DNA of 25,460 nucleotides from Spirochaetia bacterium (lineage in GTDB: Bacteria > Spirochaetota > Spirochaetia > Sphaerochaetales > Sphaerochaetaceae): assembly GCA_900769955.1 (NCBI GenBank), contig CAAGIP010000077.1, positions 1 to 25,460 on the forward strand. The letters are read 5' to 3'. The number at the start of each line of letters is the position of its first letter. The stretch's first letter is position 1. The notes below the pieces were generated by a model that had not been told where the DNA came from, did not search any database, and saw nothing but the letters and a program-made list of their open reading frames with translations. The position numbers and the translations under genes are program-made. Positions 16,681-24,050 of this stretch are shown here, in pieces.

Positions 16681-17452
16681 GAGCAGGGCGATGACGGCAC
16701 TTGTAACGCTGCTCGTCCTCTCGCTTCTGATGCTGCTCCTGCTTTACTCTCTTTCCTACATCCCGCTCTTCTGCATCACCTCGATAAAGGTATATGGTGC
16801 TGAGAGCCTCAGCGACGCGCTGAGTGCGGAAATTGCTTCCCTTCACGGTGTGAACAGATTCTCAATTGACCTGGGAAAGACTGAAAAGACAATTGAATCG
16901 TACTCACAGGTGAAGAGTGCCGCCCTCAGATGGGTCTTTCCCTCCGAAGTCGATGTTTACATCACTGAAACGGAACAGAGATGCCTGCTTTCGGACGGTG
17001 AAGCATACTATCTGGTAGAGGACGGCATCATAAACAGGGTGGCCGACAGGGAAGCAGCATTCCTTTCCGGGCGCATGACCGTCATCGAGATCCTTCCCGC
17101 GTATGCGTCATACATGATGAGCTACGGGATAAGGGATGAAATAGAGGATGTCATAGCCCTTGCGTCGAATGTCCGTGATGAACACGGACAATTGATATCG
17201 AGGATAAAGTATGATAATAACAAAGGTGACGGTTTCGGTCAGATGACCATTTATCTTGACTCTCTGTCAGCGCAACTTTTTGTCAAAGAGAGAGTGTCAA
17301 AGAACCGTATTAGTGATAGTATTAAAGTGATTGCAAAGGAAGCCGAGAGTGAGGTAAGCAGATATACGCGTTCCGATATAATTCGTTATGACTTATACAA
17401 AGATGCGCTGGTGAAACGAAGCCCGGCAGGAGATGTGGATTATGGCAAATGA
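16673..17452 (+). CDS. ftsQ: Cell division protein FtsQ/DivIB
   Basis: A 259-residue bitopic protein: a short basic start, one membrane helix at about residues 8-28, then an extracytoplasmic POTRA-like region (from ITSIKVYGAESLS) and the beta domain with VFPSEVDVYITETEQRCLL. AAGGAG near 16661 supports the ATG at 16673, which overlaps the ftsW end by eight bases. FtsQ bridges cytoplasmic ring proteins to the FtsL subcomplex. The family is poorly conserved, so the call rests on topology, the POTRA pattern and position before ftsA. Confidence 0.87.
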   Translation: MGKSRAMTALVTLLVLSLLMLLLLYSLSYIPLFCITSIKVYGAESLSDALSAEIASLHGVNRFSIDLGKTEKTIESYSQVKSAALRWVFPSEVDVYITETEQRCLLSDGEAYYLVEDGIINRVADREAAFLSGRMTVIEILPAYASYMMSYGIRDEIEDVIALASNVRDEHGQLISRIKYDNNKGDGFGQMTIYLDSLSAQLFVKERVSKNRISDSIKVIAKEAESEVSRYTRSDIIRYDLYKDALVKRSPAGDVDYGK

Positions 17453-18674
17453 CAGGATAATGATGGGACTCGATATCGGGTCCAGCTGGACCAGGGCGGT
17501 CATCGGTTCCGTGGGCAGGGAAGGGAATCTCATGATCGACGCACTGTGCGAAAAGCCCACCGAAGGCGTCAGGAGCGGATCCATAGTCAATATCGAGCAG
17601 ACGCTCAAGACGATCAACTCGGTAATAAGCGATGCCGAGCTTCAGGCCGGATGTGAAGTGCACTCCGCAATTCTCGGGGTTGGCGGCGATCACATTCAGG
17701 GAATGCAGTCCGTAGGCGTCGTGGGCATCAACAGCAAGGAGCAGGAGATCAGGAAGGACGACATATACCGCTCGCTTGATGTGGCGCGTGCCCGCGAACT
17801 TCCCCAGGACAGGGAGTTCCTGCACACCCTGGTACAGGACTTCCAGGTTGACAGCAGAAGCGGAATCAAGGATCCGATCGACATGCTCGGCCGACGTCTT
17901 GAAAGCCGCGTGCTCCTGATCACGGGATCCTCTTCCATATGCCAGAACCAGAGAAAGTGCGTGCAGAGGGCAGGACTTCAGGTACAGCGCCTGATGCTTC
18001 AGTCCGTTGCCGACAGTGAGGTCGTTCTTTCCGGTGAAGACAAGGAGGTGGGTACCATCATCATCAACATCGGATACGGCACGACCAACATGATCGCATA
18101 CTCAGGAGGAAGCCCGATCTATGCGGGAGGGGTTGCCTTCGGAGGCGACTCGATCACAAGCGATCTTTCATACATACTCAACAAGCCCAAGCAGGTTGCT
18201 GAGCAGATAAAGTGCCAGTCAGGCTCATGCTATGTGCCTTCAGTCAACCCTGACGACATGGTAATAATCCCGCAGGTAGGGGGTCTTCCTCCCATCAAGA
18301 TGCCAAAGCGTGCACTTGCAGAGATCATCGAGCCTCGCATGGCCGAGATCTTCACCCTGCTTTCAATGGAGCTTGAAAAGTGTGAGACAAAGGGCAGCTT
18401 CGGCGGCGGTATCGTCCTGGTCGGAGGAGGTGCGCTCCTTTCGGGTGTCACGGACCTTGCCACCGAGATCTTCCGCATGCCCGCCCGCATAGGTTTTCCC
18501 GAAGCGATCGGGGGACTTGACCGCACCTTCATCGATCCGAGGTACTCAACGGTACTCGGACTCATAAAGAGCGAGGCAAGAAAGATAAACAATGCATCCT
18601 CTCAGAGCGGCAGGAAGGAAGAGAAGTCTTCCTTCTCACAGAAGCTGAAGGGCTTCTTCGGTAAGTTATTTTAG
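17442..18674 (+). CDS. ftsA: Cell division protein FtsA
   Basis: I choose ATG 17442 (410 residues) because AGGAG at 17428-17432 is spaced nine bases from it; ATG 17433 directly abuts that site. The actin-like ATPase core is clear: phosphate-1 GLDIGSSWTRAVIG (9-22), SHS2-type 1C domain around AILGVGGDHIQGMQS, phosphate-2 INIGYGTTNMIAYSGG and the adenosine motif VLVGGGALLSGV. The last residues, FSQKLKGFFGKLF, form an amphipathic helix that would anchor FtsZ filaments to the membrane. It overlaps ftsQ by 11 bases and lies 10 bases before ftsZ. Confidence 0.96.
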   Translation: MANDRIMMGLDIGSSWTRAVIGSVGREGNLMIDALCEKPTEGVRSGSIVNIEQTLKTINSVISDAELQAGCEVHSAILGVGGDHIQGMQSVGVVGINSKEQEIRKDDIYRSLDVARARELPQDREFLHTLVQDFQVDSRSGIKDPIDMLGRRLESRVLLITGSSSICQNQRKCVQRAGLQVQRLMLQSVADSEVVLSGEDKEVGTIIINIGYGTTNMIAYSGGSPIYAGGVAFGGDSITSDLSYILNKPKQVAEQIKCQSGSCYVPSVNPDDMVIIPQVGGLPPIKMPKRALAEIIEPRMAEIFTLLSMELEKCETKGSFGGGIVLVGGGALLSGVTDLATEIFRMPARIGFPEAIGGLDRTFIDPRYSTVLGLIKSEARKINNASSQSGRKEEKSSFSQKLKGFFGKLF

Positions 18675-18684
18675 GAGATAAGAT

Positions 18685-19950
18685 ATGGGATTCGGAATTT
18701 TTGACATTGAAGACACGACTACAGGGGAACAGGCCGTACCGACCATCATCAAGGTCGTCGGAGTCGGCGGTGCAGGCGGAAACGCCGTAAACAGAATGAT
18801 CGCATCGGGGCTTAAGAAGGTTTCCTTCGTTGCCCTCAACACCGATGTCCAGGCACTGCAGAGGTCAAATGCACAGACCCGTATCGCCATCGGTAAGGAG
18901 CTTACCGGAGGACTCGGAGCAGGGGGGCAGCCCGAAGTGGGTGAAAAAGCCGCAATCGAGTCAAAGGAAGAGATCAAGGCTGAGCTCGAGAATACCGATA
19001 TGGTATTCATCACTGCAGGAATGGGCGGCGGAACCGGAACAGGTGCCGCATCGGTTGTTGCCGAGATCGCAAAGAGCTGCAACGCACTTACCGTTGCCGT
19101 AGTCACTACACCCTTTGCTTTTGAGGGAAAAAAGAAATTCATGCTTGCCCAGGCAGGGATTGAGAAGCTGAGAAAGCAGGTTGATACCCTCATCCTCATC
19201 CCGAACCAGTACCTCCTCAAGGTCGTTGAGAACAACACTCCGATCAAGCAGGCATTCCTGATCGCGGATGACGTTCTCTATCAGGGCGTGCAGGGGATAT
19301 CGGAACTCATCACCGAACCCGGTGAGATCAACATCGACTTTGCTGACGTAAAGACCGTCATGAAGGGCAAGGGGGATGCTCTCATGGGAATCGGTTTCGG
19401 CGAGGGTGCCAACAGGGCAGTCGATGCCGCCAAGGAAGCAATCAGCAACCCGCTGCTTGAGAATGCCTCGATCGACGGTGCCAAGAGCGTGCTTGTAAAC
19501 CTTGCCGGAAGTGACAACCTTACACTCCAGGAGTATCAGGACGTTGTTGAGCTCATCACTGCAAACTGTGCAGAGGATGCGCTCATCATCGCAGGTCAGG
19601 CATTCAATCCCGAGCTCGGTGACAGGATCAAGGTAACGGTCGTCGCAACAGGCTTTGAGCCCAAGAGCGAGGTCATCGGAGCCGAAGCAGACACTGAATC
19701 CGCATTAAGGCGCTTCGTGAATAACCCCGAACCACAGAGGGAGAGTGGCCATATCGACCAGAGACCTCCTCAGAGGGAGACTCCCCAGACTGCTCCCAAG
19801 CCGCAGAGCACCGCAACCGATGCCGAGGCGATCACGGTCAACAGGTGGCAGGATCTGCAGCAGCAGCTGGGAAAGCGCGGTGTCCAGCCCAATGACTACA
19901 GCATTCCCGCAGTCATGAGATACCGCCAGAATGATGATGACCAGAGATAA
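18685..19950 (+). CDS. ftsZ: Cell division protein FtsZ
   Basis: The 421-residue tubulin homologue forms the division ring. Residues include GVGGAGGNAVNRM (26-38), the tubulin signature GGGTGTG (114-120), and the T7-loop region around NIDFADVKTVMKGKGDALMGIG. After a Gln/Pro/Arg-rich linker (about 340-400), the C-terminal peptide YSIPAVMRYRQ keeps the conserved IP-x-x-x-R that docks FtsA. AGGAGATAAG precedes the start. The final 20 bases overlap the recombinase gene. Confidence 0.98.
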   Translation: MGFGIFDIEDTTTGEQAVPTIIKVVGVGGAGGNAVNRMIASGLKKVSFVALNTDVQALQRSNAQTRIAIGKELTGGLGAGGQPEVGEKAAIESKEEIKAELENTDMVFITAGMGGGTGTGAASVVAEIAKSCNALTVAVVTTPFAFEGKKKFMLAQAGIEKLRKQVDTLILIPNQYLLKVVENNTPIKQAFLIADDVLYQGVQGISELITEPGEINIDFADVKTVMKGKGDALMGIGFGEGANRAVDAAKEAISNPLLENASIDGAKSVLVNLAGSDNLTLQEYQDVVELITANCAEDALIIAGQAFNPELGDRIKVTVVATGFEPKSEVIGAEADTESALRRFVNNPEPQRESGHIDQRPPQRETPQTAPKPQSTATDAEAITVNRWQDLQQQLGKRGVQPNDYSIPAVMRYRQNDDDQR

Positions 19951-20887
19951 GCTTTCATTCACGTCCCGCGATTTACTCAGGGACTATGTCGACTATCTCG
20001 AAAACGAGAGACAGCTGGAAGCAAAGAGCAGGGAGGTTTACTCTAGGGAGGTGGCCTCCCTTCTTTCTTTCGTGCAGGAGAAGAATCTCGATATTTCCAC
20101 CATCACCATCAGGGACCTTGAGGCTTTCATGGTGGAGCATACTGCCCATATGACAAGCCGCACCAAGGCAAAGGTGGGCTCTGCTGTGAGATCCTTCTTC
20201 CGTTACCTCACAAGGGAAGAAATAAGGGATGATGATCCCTCAATACTCCTTGAAAAGGCGAAGAAGGAAGACTACCTTCCCAAAGTGCTTTCAGAAGAGC
20301 AGGTCGATGAGATAATAAGTGCATTCAGAAACGAGGAAGGTGATGCACTGCTTGCCATCCGGGACTATGCATTCTTTGAACTCATCTATTCCTGCGGTCT
20401 CAGAATAAGTGAAGCTGTAGCCCTTCCTCTTTCAGCATATGACAGGGAGGAAAAGACACTGCGCGTAATCGGAAAAAGGAATAAAGAAAGGATCACGTTC
20501 GTCGGAAGCGTCGCTGCCGCAGCTCTTTCCGAGTACCTTGAAAACGTCCGTCCCGTTCTTGTTTCGAGACGTAAGAAGGAAAGTGACAGGAGATTAAGGA
20601 AGAACAGGGATAATGAGGATGCACTGTTTCTCGGGCGCCGCGGCTACATGCTGACACGGCAGGCGATGCATAAGCGATACCATGAAGTCGTTGAGAAGTA
20701 CGGGATAGAATCAACAGTGCATACGCTCCGCCACAGCTTCGCAACCCATCTTCTGGCCCATGGCGCAAACATCAGGGAAGTCCAGACCCTTCTCGGTCAC
20801 AGCGACATAAGGACGACACAGATCTACACTCATCTCAACAGTGATGACCTGCTGTCAATCTTCGACGAATTTTCACCACTGTCATGA
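19931..20887 (+). CDS. Tyrosine recombinase, XerC/XerD type
   Basis: A 318-residue integrase-family protein. The N-terminal SAM-like core-binding domain (about 10-105) is followed by a catalytic domain with all active residues: R158 in CGLRISEAVAL, K182 in GKRNKER, H264 and R267 in HTLRHSFATHLL, H290 in LLGHSDIRTTQIY, and the nucleophile Y299. Length and full-length collinearity fit chromosomal XerC/D, which resolves chromosome dimers at division. The start lies within ftsZ at three consecutive ATG codons (19931-19939) with no clear ribosome site, so translational coupling to ftsZ is likely. XerC versus XerD cannot be settled here. Confidence 0.93.
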   Translation: MMMTRDKLSFTSRDLLRDYVDYLENERQLEAKSREVYSREVASLLSFVQEKNLDISTITIRDLEAFMVEHTAHMTSRTKAKVGSAVRSFFRYLTREEIRDDDPSILLEKAKKEDYLPKVLSEEQVDEIISAFRNEEGDALLAIRDYAFFELIYSCGLRISEAVALPLSAYDREEKTLRVIGKRNKERITFVGSVAAAALSEYLENVRPVLVSRRKKESDRRLRKNRDNEDALFLGRRGYMLTRQAMHKRYHEVVEKYGIESTVHTLRHSFATHLLAHGANIREVQTLLGHSDIRTTQIYTHLNSDDLLSIFDEFSPLS

Positions 20888-21564
20888 AAAAAGCACTGTT
20901 ACTCATACTTACCGTTCTCATCGTCATCTCCTTTTCCTACCTATGCACCTACAGCAGTGCGGAAGAGGAAGCCCTTGCCCTGATCGAAAATGAGACATCA
21001 GACGAAATAGTCTTCGGACAAAGCGACAGGGCACTCATCTTCTATCCGGGAGGAAAGGTCGCGCCTGAAGCCTATGCACCGCTTGCGAAGGCTCTTTCCG
21101 ACGAAGGTATTATGTGCATAATCGCGAAGATGCCCTTCAACCTGGCAGTATTTGCACCCGACAGTGCCGATAAGATCAGGGAAAACCATCCTGAAGTGAA
21201 AACCTGGTACATAGGAGGACACTCCCTCGGCGGCAGCATGGCCGCGGCCAATGCCGGAAAGAATCCGGATGTATATGACGCCCTCATCCTGCTTGCATCG
21301 TATTCCGCTTCTGATATCTCCCGGGTTCCGATACGTGTTCTGTCGATTTACGGAAGTGAGGACGGTGTGCTGAACCGGGAGAAATATGCATCTTCCCTTT
21401 CAAACCTCCCGAAAGAAATAAAGCAAGTCATCATAAACGGAGGAAACCATGCACTCTTCGGCTCCTACGGAGAGCAGAAGGGAGACGGAAAACCTCTGAT
21501 CACCCCATCAGAACAGCTTGAGCTAACAAAAAATGAGATACTGTCTTTCTTAAGCAGTCGTTGA
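20884..21564 (+). CDS. Membrane-anchored alpha/beta hydrolase
   Basis: A 226-residue protein with an N-terminal hydrophobic helix (3-20) that is a signal anchor or signal peptide; FSYLC at 17-21 is only a loose lipobox. The hydrolase core begins with DRALIFYPGGKVAPEAYAPLAKAL. It has a full catalytic triad candidate: S114 in GGHSLGG, D160 in YGSEDGVL and H189 in GGNHALFGSYG. This fits extracytoplasmic Abhydrolase_5-like proteins; substrate is unknown. It overlaps the Xer gene by four bases (ATGA) and so ends the division transcript. No strong terminator follows. Confidence 0.85.
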   Translation: MKKALLLILTVLIVISFSYLCTYSSAEEEALALIENETSDEIVFGQSDRALIFYPGGKVAPEAYAPLAKALSDEGIMCIIAKMPFNLAVFAPDSADKIRENHPEVKTWYIGGHSLGGSMAAANAGKNPDVYDALILLASYSASDISRVPIRVLSIYGSEDGVLNREKYASSLSNLPKEIKQVIINGGNHALFGSYGEQKGDGKPLITPSEQLELTKNEILSFLSSR

Positions 21565-21585
21565 TTTGGTATTGTGTATCTAAAT

Positions 21586-21598
21586 GTGAAATTTTCAC
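21586..21598. promoter_or_regulatory. Upstream palindrome of the RloAB leader
   Basis: GTGAAATTTTCAC is a perfect inverted repeat (GTGAAA, T, TTTCAC). A near-copy lies at 21657-21671 on the other side of the promoter. The pair looks like a repressor operator duplicated around the promoter. Confidence 0.6.
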
Positions 21599-21614
21599 CT
21601 GTGATTTAAATCAA

Positions 21615-21644
21615 TTGATATATTTACTTTTGTATATCTATAAT
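21615..21644 (+). promoter_or_regulatory. Promoter of the rloA-rloB unit
   Basis: TTGATA (21615-21620, five of six -35 matches) and TATAAT (21639-21644, consensus -10) are separated by 18 bases. Transcription would start near 21651, about 50 bases before the rloA ATG. The surrounding DNA is strongly AT-rich. Confidence 0.65.
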
Positions 21645-21656
21645 TATAATTATATA

Positions 21657-21671
21657 TGTGAATTTTTCACA
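21657..21671. promoter_or_regulatory. Downstream palindrome of the RloAB leader
   Basis: TGTGAATTTTTCACA (arms TGTGAA/TTCACA, 3-base centre) sits directly after the expected transcription start. It differs from the upstream copy mainly in the centre. The two centres are about 72 bases apart, near seven helical turns, which would suit looping by one regulator. Confidence 0.6.
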
Positions 21672-21701
21672 TTTGTTATAAAACTGAATCAGGAGCAGAC
21701 T

Positions 21702-23075
21702 ATGCTGACAGGGTTTTCCGTGCAAAATTACAAATCTTTCAGGAATGAAGAGAGAATATCTTTTGAAGCCAGTAAAATCACGAGGCACAAAGAACATGTA
21801 ATTCAGTGTCACGGAAAGAGAATCCTGAAGAGCGGGCTTATTTTCGGTGCAAACGCAGGAGGAAAAAGCAATCTTGTTTCGGCAATGGGATTCTCCCGGG
21901 AAATAATTATCAAGGGACTGGATAAGGTTGATCTCAGCAGATGTCATTTCAGAATAGACGGTGACATGTACTTAAAACCTGCGGTCTTTGAGTACAGAAT
22001 CATCGTTGATCAGTCTGAATATTCATATGGTATTGCAATAAGCTATTCGGAAAAAGTGATTCTCAGCGAGTGGCTCGTGGAAATACACGAAAACGACAGG
22101 GAGACTTATATTTTCAACCGCAGGATTGATGACGGTGTTTCAGTTGCGGAAAGCGAAATCAGTTTTGATGATCCTAATGAACGGTTGAGAATGGATTTTT
22201 GTCTGGAAGCATTCGGAAGGAATATTTCGCAGGCATATAAAAGCAAAACCTTACTGAATGACATAGCTCTTCGATTTAATGAATCTGCAGGGGTTTTTGC
22301 CAAGATAAGGAGAGTTTATGAATGGTTTGCCGGTATGCTTATCATTACGCCTGACTTACGGTTCGGAGCATTGAATGAAATAGCCTCTGATGATATCAGT
22401 AAAGCGCTTTTCTCCGGTGCCATGAGTTATTTTGACACCGGTATTGAATCAATTGAAAATGAGATAAGGCAGATGGATTTTGATAAACTGCTACAGAATA
22501 TGCCATTTGAGGAAGCTGAAAAAATAAAAGTCGCTGTTTCAAATGCAGCATGTTCCCACCCTGTCACATTCAGGATCAATAATCAGGTTTTTATCCTGAG
22601 AAAAGATAAAAGCGGAAATATTGTTTACAACAGACTCCTGCTGAATCACGGAAACAGTGATGACATGTTTGAGTATGATGATGAATCAGATGGTACAAAA
22701 AGATTGTTTGACCTGCTTCCGTTATTATACATGAAGGATGATGCCAAAGTGATTATCGTGGATGAAATTGACAGGAGTCTTCATACGAACCTTACAAGAA
22801 GATTCCTTGAAAGATTCTACGACATTCATGAAGGAAGGAAATGTCAGTTGATTGCAACAACACATGACTCTAATCTCCTTGATCTTGATCTGCTGAGACA
22901 GGATGAAATATGGTTTGTCGAACGTGAGGAAGATCACAGTTCCAGGATATTCTCTCTTAACAGATTCAGGGAAAGATTTGATAAAAGAATTGACAGGGAA
23001 TATCTTCTGGGCAGATATGGAGCGATTCCGGTTTTTGATGTCCGTTTCATGGCTGAGGAAATGTATGAAAAATGA
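21702..23075 (+). CDS. RloA/AbiLi-like AAA-family ATPase
   Basis: I place the start at ATG 21702 (457 residues), with AGGAG at 21691-21695; an upstream in-frame TTG would put the promoter and palindromes inside the gene. The N-terminus MLTGFSVQNYKSFRNEERISF is the SMC/ABC-like opening of this family. Walker A is GANAGGKS (49-56), followed by a long helical insertion. Then come the signature-like YDDESDGTKRLFDLLPLLY, Walker B VIIVDEIDRSL and the H-loop IATTHDSNLL. The tail RDxIWFVE-like DEIWFVER and GRYGAIP are typical of RloA. It overlaps rloB by 11 bases. Such pairs are known from restriction-modification loci and as the AbiL phage-exclusion system. Confidence 0.9.
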   Translation: MLTGFSVQNYKSFRNEERISFEASKITRHKEHVIQCHGKRILKSGLIFGANAGGKSNLVSAMGFSREIIIKGLDKVDLSRCHFRIDGDMYLKPAVFEYRIIVDQSEYSYGIAISYSEKVILSEWLVEIHENDRETYIFNRRIDDGVSVAESEISFDDPNERLRMDFCLEAFGRNISQAYKSKTLLNDIALRFNESAGVFAKIRRVYEWFAGMLIITPDLRFGALNEIASDDISKALFSGAMSYFDTGIESIENEIRQMDFDKLLQNMPFEEAEKIKVAVSNAACSHPVTFRINNQVFILRKDKSGNIVYNRLLLNHGNSDDMFEYDDESDGTKRLFDLLPLLYMKDDAKVIIVDEIDRSLHTNLTRRFLERFYDIHEGRKCQLIATTHDSNLLDLDLLRQDEIWFVEREEDHSSRIFSLNRFRERFDKRIDREYLLGRYGAIPVFDVRFMAEEMYEK

Positions 23076-23946
23076 GTTCAGATTGAGTTCAAAAGCTTTT
23101 CAGCGTGAAACGGATGCCGAAAAGGTAGAACCGCAGAAAATCATTTTCCTGTCAGTAGAAGGTAATGTTACTGAAAGGGAGTATTTTGAAGGTATATCCA
23201 GAAACAGGAAAAGACTTGGGATTAATGCACTTATTGATGTACAGGTACTCAGAAGACATAGCAAGGATACTAACAGTGCACCTAAGCAGGTAATTGAATT
23301 GCTTGAAGAATACTTACAGCTCAGGGACAGTGGGAAAGCATCGATTCTGAATGACATTCCAAAGAAAATCGTGCATGAATACGGTTCTGATTTCGTAAAG
23401 CGCTATCTGGAAGGGGATAAAGGAATAACAAAATCAGAGCGAGTAAGGTTTACAACCGACCTTTCAAAAATCGGTTACGACCTGGAATACAGAAAATATC
23501 TGAGTAAATACAACAGTGATTTGGATGAGTTTGCCATCCTGATTGACAGAGACTTACATACTCATTCAGAGTCAAATATGCGTGACTGTATAAAATACTG
23601 TTTTGAAAGGCATTACGATTGCTATATTGTAAATCCGTGTTTTGAATTCTGGTTGCTTCTGCATTTGTGTGATGTGAACACGGAGTATGCAGAAATGATG
23701 GATGAAATCCAGATGAATAGTAAGGTCTCCGGGAATCATACTTTCGTCAGCAGGGAGGTTTCGTTGCGGGCTCATCATGGAAAGAGCAATATAGGATTTG
23801 AAACGAATTATCTCCCATTCATAGATTCTGCCATTGAAAGAGCCCGAGTGTTTGCATCAGATGAGGAAGAACTTATCGATAATGTTGGAACCAATGTCTG
23901 GAAATTGTTGGAAAAGATGAAGGCTTTTTCGAGGCTTCAGGGATAG
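23065..23946 (+). CDS. RloB/AbiLii-like TOPRIM-fold protein
   Basis: ATG 23065 (293 residues) has TGAGGA at 23054-23059 and overlaps rloA by 11 bases. RloB motifs are intact: EGNVTEREYF (32-41, the E-G-x-x-T-E of the TOPRIM-like fold), ILIDRDLH with D161 and D163, and NPCFEFWLLLHL (190-201). These acidic residues would bind a metal for nuclease-type chemistry. The segment between the first and second motifs (about 88-150) seems longer than in the short RloB proteins I know. The last codons and the TAG stop lie within the left inverted repeat of the adjoining insertion sequence, so the C-terminus may be slightly altered from its original form. Base usage is more AT-rich than the division genes. 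Confidence 0.88.
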   Translation: MKNEFRLSSKAFQRETDAEKVEPQKIIFLSVEGNVTEREYFEGISRNRKRLGINALIDVQVLRRHSKDTNSAPKQVIELLEEYLQLRDSGKASILNDIPKKIVHEYGSDFVKRYLEGDKGITKSERVRFTTDLSKIGYDLEYRKYLSKYNSDLDEFAILIDRDLHTHSESNMRDCIKYCFERHYDCYIVNPCFEFWLLLHLCDVNTEYAEMMDEIQMNSKVSGNHTFVSREVSLRAHHGKSNIGFETNYLPFIDSAIERARVFASDEEELIDNVGTNVWKLLEKMKAFSRLQG

Positions 23947-23956
23947 ATGTGGGTAG
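23935..23956 (+). repeat. Left inverted repeat of the ISL3 element
   Basis: It includes the rloB stop codon TAG (23944-23946) and the inner core GTGGGTAG (23949-23956). Alignment to the right end has mismatches at three positions. The exact outer base is uncertain by a few nucleotides. Confidence 0.7.
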
Positions 23957-24050
23957 AGTCTTAGGAAAGTAAGCTGAACAGGCAATATTGAAAATAGCCA
24001 TGAGTTTGACCTAAAGTGTTAAGCGACTAAACCAACACAAGGAGAAAACC

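Noticed and set aside
18666..19247. Minus-strand open frame opposite ftsZ
   Set aside because: Low-complexity Pro/Ser/Ala translation fully covered by the conserved ftsZ reading frame.
21561..21701. Possible N-terminal extension of RloA from an upstream TTG
   Set aside because: The extension would translate promoter and palindromes into a Tyr/Ile/Asn-rich string, whereas ATG 21702 has a good ribosome site and begins with the family's conserved N-terminus.
22903..23064. Possible N-terminal extension of RloB inside rloA
   Set aside because: It lies entirely in another frame of conserved RloA sequence; ATG 23065 has its own ribosome site.
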